Shown here one piece after another: positions 9,201 to 13,137 of a stretch of 13,137 bases of DNA. Both the position numbers and the translations under genes were made by a program. The DNA lies in contig JAJYPQ010000071.1 of the NCBI GenBank assembly GCA_021795255.1, positions 1 to 13,137 of the forward strand, read 5' to 3'. This DNA comes from Pseudomonadota bacterium (GTDB lineage Bacteria > Pseudomonadota > Gammaproteobacteria > Acidiferrobacterales > Acidiferrobacteraceae). Each line of letters opens with the position of its first letter. Position 1 is the first letter of the stretch. The notes beneath the pieces are model-generated. The model did not search any database. It saw only the letters and a program-made list of their open reading frames with translations, and was not told the origin of the DNA.

Positions 9201-9390
9201 GCTGGTACTGAACTGGCGGCAGAAATCGACAGCCCGCTCGCAGATTAAGATGACCATTGAAGATGCTCTTGATACCGGCCTACCACGCGCTTACACCCCG
9301 GAGATCTACCGACAGAAGTGTTCGGCTGTGTTCGAGCATGTGTATGAGAGCTACCCCGAACGAGATGGGCGGGATTCGTGGCGGACTTAA
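6199..9390 (+). CDS. hsdR: type I restriction enzyme, R subunit (translocase and endonuclease)
   Basis: HsdR binds the HsdM-HsdS methyltransferase, pumps DNA with ATP and cuts unmodified DNA. I chose GTG 6199 because it makes a 4-nt GTGA overlap with the upstream stop and has GGGAGGT at 6183-6189, 9 nt away; an in-frame GTG at 6181 would add six residues without an SD. From 6199 the protein is 1063 aa, normal for the family. The PD-(D/E)XK nuclease is complete: D149, E163, K165 (P-D-L ... I-E-L-K), the spacing seen in EcoR124I. The helicase has Walker A Q-G-S-G-K-S (K305), DEAH at 400-403, F-T-G-T-P, and a late motif Q-T-I-A-R-A-N-R. The C-terminus has the usual P-R-A-Y-T-P-E-I-Y and V-F-E-H-V-Y-E-S-Y. 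The last ten residues (ERDGRDSWRT) look atypical and may come from the junction with the next gene, which overlaps by 13 nt. Confidence 0.95.
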   Translation: MTHSYTEEQLVEQPAIELFATLGWQTVSAMDEILGREGTLGRETKSEAVLMPRLHAALTRFNPTLPADVITAALDELARDRSAMSLEAANREIYRLLKDGLTVSVPDRQHGGQKTERLRVVDWERPENNDFLVVSQFSVTGALYTCRPDLVGFVNGLPWVVIELKKPGVPARTAYDENLTHYKEQIPALFWFNGLLIASNGTDSRVGSLTAQWDRFFEWKRIEREDEPRRVSLEVMLRGTCDRTRLLDLVENFTLFSEHEAGLVKILGQNHQYLGVNNAITSLSEARALGHGRGGVFWQTQGSGKSFSMVFFAQKVLRKIAGNWTFVVVTDRVELDEQIAKTFKTTGAVSAAEGDQCHATSSAHLRELLRGNHRYVFTLVQKFQTPEQLCDRSDVVVLTDEAHRSQYDTLALNMRAALPKATFLAFTGTPLIAGEERTKDVFGDYVSIYDFQQSIEDGATVPLFYENRTPELQLVNPDLNEDLYQLIEDAELDPEQEARLEQELSRQYHLLTRDDRLEAVAQDIVRHFLGRGFVGKAMVVSIDKATAVRMYDKVKSHWTAETARVQEELGELAYLPRRGETTPEQARRDRRVMDLKARLDVLTTTDMAVIVSPGQNEIPQMQKLGLDIATHRQRMNASQPGLAEKFKDTEDPLRLVFVCAMWLTGFDAPSCSTVYLDKPMRNHALMQTIARANRVFPGKHSGVIVDYANVFASLEKALAIYGAGKDGKSPVKDKRALVEALNQALADATTFCATQGVLLAEIEALAAGSMARLQKIEDALNALISPDPMRREFLAHERWVGTLYRAVKPDPAALACTHRVACLATLADAIRVRLSPNPPDISQVMSRINELLDASITGHEIREQGPPALDLSKINFEALAQRFKESKHRNTDIEVLKAAIRARLDKMISLNRTRADFAEKFEALIESYNAGSRSIEELFEELVKLSHSLNDEEQRHVREGLSEEELVMFDILTRPAPELTSQERAEVKKMARELLDRVKALLVLNWRQKSTARSQIKMTIEDALDTGLPRAYTPEIYRQKCSAVFEHVYESYPERDGRDSWRT

Positions 9391-9860
9391 AGACGATGTT
9401 GCCTTGCATCCCTTATGCAGACGACTTCTGGGCTTTCAGCCGGGCCGGCCGCGCCCTGGGCGACTGGCACCTGCATTACGAGACCGTGGAGCCCTACCCG
9501 TTGACCGAGGACGCCCCGCAGCCCGTGACAGACCCCGATGAGTACCGGGTCACACACATGGCGTTTGCCAAGCGGGACGGGAAGCCCGACAAGACCGCCA
9601 TCATCTACAACGCCCACCTGACCCTACGAGGCATCCCGCTCGAAGCCTACGACTATGTTGTGAACGGGAAATCCGCGATTGAGTGGATCATGGAGCGGTA
9701 CGCGGTGACGATCAACAAGGATTCCCAGATCCGGAACGATGCGAACGACTGGCAGTGGTCGGAGGACCCGCGGTATATCGTGGATCTGGTGAAGAGGGTC
9801 GTCAGGGTGAGCGTGGAGACGATGGGAATTGTGGAGGGGTTGCCATTCATCGGCATTTGA
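9378..9860 (+). pseudogene. C-terminal fragment of a type ISP (LlaBIII-like) restriction enzyme, intact 160-aa ORF
   Basis: Every part of this ORF resembles the last part of the specificity domain of type ISP single-chain restriction-modification enzymes. It has L-P-C-I-P-Y-A-D-D-F-W-A-F-S-R-A-G-R-A-L, then W-H-L-H-Y-E-T-V-E-P-Y, K-T-A-I-I-Y-N, I-P-L-E-A-Y-D-Y-V-V-N-G-K-S-A-I-E-W and the closing V-K-R-V-V-R-V-S-V-E-T-M-G-I-V. Full-length enzymes are around 1,600 residues, so about nine tenths are missing: nuclease, helicase, methyltransferase and most of the recognition domain. The GTG at 9378 lies 10 nt before the hsdR stop in another frame, and the similarity begins almost at that codon. 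The frame is undisturbed, which suggests a recent event or continued expression. I call it a fragment; a retained DNA-binding or complex-stabilising role cannot be excluded. Confidence 0.8.
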
Positions 9861-9936
9861 TGTGCTAACGAGGATAGCGTACTAATGGTTTCATGCGCCC
9901 AACGTTATTGGTCAGATCCCAACTTTCGGTCTCGCC

Positions 9937-10839
9937 ATGGACAGTAATGTTCCTTACATTGCCAAATTTTTACGACTTTGGTCACGGTTAAAAAAGTCCA
10001 GTAAGCCATTGTTTAAAAAGGACCGCGCTAATTTTTACATTTCGTTTTGGGCAATTGTAATATCGTTAGTTTCGGCAGGTTATACGTGGCGCGATACCAC
10101 GGTTGATATTGCTGATAAGCAGTATTTATTTTGGGACAAGATGAATTCGTCTTACAAAATCCAGCAACACATATTGCAGAAATTGTACCCTATGCTTTGG
10201 TTGAAATCGGTTAAGGCAGTATATATCAGCAGATACATCCATGGTGACACGCTATCTTGTCAGGCTTTTGCAGATAATGGTGGCCAAAGCTACACAAGGA
10301 AAATAGGGCGTTCTTTACAGAACGTAACCTCAATTGGGCTTACAAAATATGAAGGTGACGAGGAATCCGCTCTGCAAACAACTACGCTAGAGATGGAGTA
10401 TCTTGCGCTGTCTCTACACCCAAAGGGCTGGAATGAGTTCTTGGCAAACACGGCATACTCTTATGTGTGGTGGAATAGATTATCAGTGGATACTATGCAA
10501 CTATCTTATTTTCCCAGCGTGTGGAGATTGAATTGTACTTCTAGCAAGAAACAATTGAAAATAAGCCATATTAAAATAAGCCAGAAATACGCCAGACGTT
10601 TTAGACGCGACATCAAGACCGTGTACAGGTGGCTCCCGGTCATAAAAGACGGGGAAACGCCAAATTTAATGTCTATTAGTTATCTCGAGCAACGCAACGC
10701 TTCCAGGACTGAGCTTGCCAATAACACTGTCCAAGAGTTTTATGGCGCTCAGCCGCTTTCCAAAATGAACGATGCTCTATCAAAAATCTTATATATCATC
10801 TCAACGGTGTCTAAGAGCCATAAAAGCGGCAACAAATGA
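9937..10839 (+). CDS. one-pass membrane protein of unknown function, A+T-rich gene (300 aa)
   Basis: I do not recognise the family. A basic N-terminus (K19-K20, K23, K27-K28, R30) precedes one hydrophobic segment at about 33-51 (F-Y-I-S-F-W-A-I-V-I-S-L-V-S-A-G-Y-T-W). This predicts an inner-membrane anchor with a cytoplasmic N-terminus and a roughly 245-residue domain outside the cytoplasm, if the positive-inside rule holds. The main domain is rich in aromatic residues and Ser, with a basic patch at K-Y-A-R-R-F-R-R. Only two cysteines could be spotted in it (near 102 and 200), and no catalytic motif was found. The gene is clearly richer in A+T than the hsd genes (24 of 60 bases are G or C at 10021-10080), indicating separate origin. 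No clear SD precedes ATG 9937. A 48-codon ORF starts on its stop. Confidence 0.75.
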   Translation: MDSNVPYIAKFLRLWSRLKKSSKPLFKKDRANFYISFWAIVISLVSAGYTWRDTTVDIADKQYLFWDKMNSSYKIQQHILQKLYPMLWLKSVKAVYISRYIHGDTLSCQAFADNGGQSYTRKIGRSLQNVTSIGLTKYEGDEESALQTTTLEMEYLALSLHPKGWNEFLANTAYSYVWWNRLSVDTMQLSYFPSVWRLNCTSSKKQLKISHIKISQKYARRFRRDIKTVYRWLPVIKDGETPNLMSISYLEQRNASRTELANNTVQEFYGAQPLSKMNDALSKILYIISTVSKSHKSGNK

Positions 10840-10982
10840 TCGTTATCGAGAGTGGCGAAGCAGCTCGAACGGTCATAACGGTCTCCTGGGTATGGCCCAC
10901 AAGCCGATGGGTTTACGTGAGACCTTACAAGGGCGTTCAGGAGGCCTGGAGGCACTCCGGTGGGCCAGATTTTTATGCGTAG
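10836..10982 (+). CDS. small ORF (48 aa) overlapping the upstream stop codon, unknown function
   Basis: ATG 10836 overlaps the TGA of the membrane-protein gene in an ATGA junction, the classic layout for coupled translation. The product begins MIVIESGEAARTVITVSWVW and ends in V-Q-E-A-W-R-H-S-G-G-P-D-F-Y-A before TAG 10980. Composition is protein-like, with five Trp residues and alternating hydrophobic stretches, but no family is recognised. It is too short for statistics, and chance is a real alternative. If genuine, it may be a partner or inhibitor of the membrane protein. Confidence 0.35.
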   Translation: MIVIESGEAARTVITVSWVWPTSRWVYVRPYKGVQEAWRHSGGPDFYA

Positions 10983-11230
10983 GCGTTGGCATTTTCTTTA
11001 CGGAGCATCGGTGAGATACACTCATGGGGATACGGTGACGGTGTGCATTTCGGGATTCCGGGGAGGTGAACGCGCACAGTCATACGCGCCCTAAAGGGTG
11101 CCGTTGGCTCAGCTTAGAGAGACAGACGCGGTGGCGCCTCGGTGTTCAATTCCGTTAGTGTCTGCGCGTGCCCTGATAATCACCATACCCGTTTTCGGCA
11201 TCCCGCCACTTTTGGGTAAGACAGTGGACC
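10983..11230 (+). other. intergenic region before the zinc-ribbon nuclease gene
   Basis: With the 48-aa ORF left out, no gene is supported between 10840 and 11230. The stretch has one short hairpin (CCCT-AA-AGGG near 11090-11099) without a T-run, and a GATAAT (5 of 6 to the -10 consensus) at 11175-11180 that lacks a good -35 box 16-18 nt upstream. A promoter for the downstream gene most likely lies here, but I cannot place it with confidence. Confidence 0.3.
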
Positions 11231-13015
11231 ATGGATATACCGACTTTCCTAGAGATTGGCCGAGTAGACGATACTTGCCCGCATTGCAGCTTGGGGCTCG
11301 CGAAGCGCCCTGGTAAAAAGACCCCGTGCCCGCATTGTGGCGCTTTAATTTTTGTGAAGACTCGTCGCCTTGATAGGCGGCGCGTCCTGGTAACTCAAGA
11401 AGAAGCTGGTTCCTTGGCCTCCGAGTGGGCACAAAGAATGATCTTCGTGCCAGACACCTACTTAAAGGCCCACAAAGCGCAGATGAAGCGAGGCCGAAAG
11501 CTCGCCCTAGTCTCCCAGGGGGACGGGCTCATAATGCCATCGCTATCAAAGGAGGAAAAGCCTGGGGTCGTACTGGGGTGGATCACGAATTGGGGGGATG
11601 TGGTGAACGCAGGGGATGTCCTGCTGGTACTACAAACTCACTGCGGATTTCTCAGTATGTGCGCACCGACATCGGGCTTTTTGGCATCCTGCTACGCCCA
11701 GATTGGGCGAGTCGTCACCGACGGCGACTACGTGGGCAGGCTCAGCCACGAAAGACCTAATGAGTTTCGGGTGCACGTGCACAAGGTGCAGCCGCCCGGC
11801 CTTCCGCAGTGCCTACGTATTAGTTATCAAACCGGCTTTACCTTAGTGGCGCGCGAGTGGGTTTGTCCTGACGCGGACGGAATCGCGGGCGATATGGGGA
11901 AGCGATGGTGGCTCGAACGAATGGGTCGCCTTCCCGTCAACATTGATGATGCGCTTCAGATGGCGACCGAGTTGCCGCCACCTAAGGCAATTCACGCCAC
12001 AAAGGGTGATATCGAGCGGATAGAGTATTCGTTGCCCCTAAAAAACGGCATAGCTATTTTTAAGGGGAACAATAGCGCGTTTCTCCTATGTGAGGATGAA
12101 AGAGAGATGGAGGAATGCCGAAAATCCGTCGTCCTTGAATCGAGTTATGGAGGCCATTTACCGGCGCCGTCGTGGTGGCCCCGCATTCCCGGGAACACGA
12201 TAGCGGCCGGTCCTGGAGGGTTAGAAATCATTCAGCGTGCTCTTGAGAGGTCCCGCCAGTTAGCTGAGATCAATGAGGGCCTTTCATATACCACACCATC
12301 ACAGGCCGCCCGGAATCTGTCTATGGCTTATTCGGTTCACGAGTCCCCGCTCCCAGAAGAGATCCTGTGTTTTGCCCGCCGACCGTATGATCGGGTAATC
12401 CCTCACCACCCTGACCAGTTCAAGGATAAATTGCGGTCAATGGCCGACGCGTCTTGGCTTCAGCGGGTAATAGGACCGCTACAGGACAATGACCAAGCAA
12501 GACTTCGTAGCGGATTGGTGTTTTGTGCGGGTGGCTACGCATTGGAGGATCTGCTCCTACCATGTCAGGACCTGGTGAGTCGGTGCCATAACGATGGACC
12601 GTTTCGTGATGCGGTGGACGTTATAGTGCGTGAATGCGTAGATTCTGTTCGGGTCGCGAATGGTCTACCACGGATCGGAGAGGGCTGGATAACGGAAACT
12701 GAGCTTTATAATCGAGTTTGCAGGATGCTCGAAAACGAAGAGGTAATTCACCATGGAAGGCCGCCCTGGATTGGGGCGCAGCACTTAGACATATGGGTTC
12801 CGGGAAGGCGGCTTGCAATCGAGTATCAGGGTGAACAGCATTTTTATCCGATCTCCTTTTTCGGAGGAGAGGACGGGCTAAAGGCAGCGCAAGAGCGTGA
12901 TGAGAAGAAAAGGCGGCTCTGTGCGCAAAATGGCATTCGCCTTATTGAGGTTAGCTTTGAGGAAAATATTACGGACGAGCAATTGGCGCTACTGATCTCG
13001 GGGGACAAGACGTAA
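11231..13015 (+). CDS. zinc-ribbon / lipoyl-like / PD-(D/E)XK nuclease fusion protein (594 aa)
   Basis: Three parts can be read. Residues 16-36 form a CPHC...CPHC zinc ribbon (C16, C19, C33, C36). Residues about 86-170 have the barrel-sandwich pattern of lipoyl/biotinyl carrier domains: G-D-V-V-N-A-G-D-V-L-L-V-L, then Q-T-H-C-G, then A-P-T-S-G-F-L and G-R-V-V-T-D-G-D-Y-V-G. The position that carries the modified lysine in E-T-D-K-A is C138 here, so covalent lipoylation or biotinylation is not expected. The C-terminal about 110 residues look like a PD-(D/E)XK nuclease: E in T-E-T-E-L-Y, then L-D-I-W-V-P-G-R-R-L-A-I-E-Y-Q-G-E-Q-H (D520, E531, Q533, H537) and a helix with Q-E-R-D-E-K-K-R. The middle (170-490) is unassigned. 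No membrane segment is seen. SD before ATG 11231 is poor. A sensor-plus-nuclease defence protein is the likeliest reading; its substrate is unknown. Confidence 0.8.
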   Translation: MDIPTFLEIGRVDDTCPHCSLGLAKRPGKKTPCPHCGALIFVKTRRLDRRRVLVTQEEAGSLASEWAQRMIFVPDTYLKAHKAQMKRGRKLALVSQGDGLIMPSLSKEEKPGVVLGWITNWGDVVNAGDVLLVLQTHCGFLSMCAPTSGFLASCYAQIGRVVTDGDYVGRLSHERPNEFRVHVHKVQPPGLPQCLRISYQTGFTLVAREWVCPDADGIAGDMGKRWWLERMGRLPVNIDDALQMATELPPPKAIHATKGDIERIEYSLPLKNGIAIFKGNNSAFLLCEDEREMEECRKSVVLESSYGGHLPAPSWWPRIPGNTIAAGPGGLEIIQRALERSRQLAEINEGLSYTTPSQAARNLSMAYSVHESPLPEEILCFARRPYDRVIPHHPDQFKDKLRSMADASWLQRVIGPLQDNDQARLRSGLVFCAGGYALEDLLLPCQDLVSRCHNDGPFRDAVDVIVRECVDSVRVANGLPRIGEGWITETELYNRVCRMLENEEVIHHGRPPWIGAQHLDIWVPGRRLAIEYQGEQHFYPISFFGGEDGLKAAQERDEKKRRLCAQNGIRLIEVSFEENITDEQLALLISGDKT

Positions 13016-13046
13016 CCCTCAAGAAGAGGCTGGATCATGCCCCGAC

Positions 13047-13094
13047 GGCCACCCAAACTCCCCCAGCTGTGGCCACCTGAAAATCCCCCACCTG
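13047..13094. repeat. tandem 23/24-nt repeats resembling an IS21-family terminus
   Basis: Copy 1 (13047-13069) and copy 2 (13071-13094) share GGCCACC, an A-run, TCCCCCA and CTG, differing by one indel and a few substitutions. Repeated GGCCA...AAAAT-CCCC units are typical of the ends of IS21-family elements as I remember them. No transposase lies to the left, so if this is an end, the istA/istB pair should lie beyond the right edge. The repeat is seen directly; the IS21 label is recall. Confidence 0.5.
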
Positions 13095-13098
13095 GATG

Positions 13099-13135
13099 GC
13101 GTTACAGTGACGAATTGGTAGCGTCACTGTAACGC
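13099..13135. repeat. perfect 14-bp inverted repeat, 9-nt spacer, at the window edge
   Basis: GCGTTACAGTGACG at 13099-13112 is matched exactly by its reverse complement at 13122-13135, with a 9-nt spacer. It directly follows the tandem repeats, so it is probably part of the same mobile-element end, as a transposase site or an operator. It could also form a strong RNA hairpin, but no T-run follows within the window. Confidence 0.7.
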
Positions 13136-13137
13136 AT

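Noticed and set aside
9360..9420. HsdR and the 160-aa ORF as one protein broken by a sequencing frameshift
   Set aside because: HsdR already ends with its normal C-terminal motif (V-F-E-H-V-Y-E-S-Y) a few residues before its stop, and the downstream ORF belongs to a different enzyme family, so no fusion is needed.
13037..13132. 32-codon ORF reading MPRRPPKLPQLWPPENPPPG
   Set aside because: Its proline-rich product is simply the translation of the tandem repeats and inverted repeat; terminus function explains the sequence better.
1..13137. CRISPR array, tRNA or rRNA gene
   Set aside because: No regularly spaced repeat series was seen on either strand, and no cloverleaf-like or rRNA-like stretch was noticed. 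This was a reading by eye, not a covariance-model search.

Overview
The window looks like a bacterial anti-phage defence island, probably from a moderately GC-rich proteobacterium. The taxon is a guess from protein style; no housekeeping gene or rRNA fixes it. All confident genes are on the + strand. Base composition is patchy: 35 of 60 bases are G or C at 7081-7140 inside hsdR, against 24 of 60 at 10021-10080. This fits assembly from several transferred pieces.

Left part (1-2408): a possible gene tail at the edge, a 39-codon ORF with a very good ribosome binding site, then a 579-aa protein with a HEPN-type R-x4-H motif (R291/H296), so a candidate RNase effector.

Centre (2409-9860): a complete type I restriction-modification operon. 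Its order is hsdM, hsdS, a 245-aa Abi_C-like protein (also HEPN-like, R201-x6-H208), then hsdR. Gene junctions are tight: 1-nt overlap, 3-nt gap, 4-nt overlap. HsdM and HsdS would form the methyltransferase, and HsdR would add the translocase and nuclease. The Abi_C protein sits where guard toxins are known to ride inside other type I loci.

The main structural surprise is that this operon is bracketed by what look like the two ends of one different enzyme. A short stretch at 2409-2483 reads like the N-terminus of a type ISP (LlaBIII-like) single-chain restriction enzyme. The 160-aa ORF at 9378-9860 reads like the C-terminal end of its specificity domain. The type I operon therefore seems to have replaced the roughly 1,400-residue middle of a resident type ISP gene, swapping one restriction system for another at the same locus.

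Right part (9861-13137): an A+T-rich gene for a one-pass membrane protein of unknown function, with a 48-codon ORF starting on its stop codon (ATGA). Then comes a 594-aa protein with an unusual architecture: an N-terminal zinc ribbon, a lipoyl/biotinyl-like domain in which the modified lysine is replaced by cysteine, and a C-terminal PD-(D/E)XK-type nuclease domain of the E-x-Q form. This is the best candidate for an undescribed effector. The window ends in tandem GGCCACC...CCCCCA repeats and a perfect 14-bp inverted repeat resembling an IS21-family terminus, so a mobile element probably begins or ends there.
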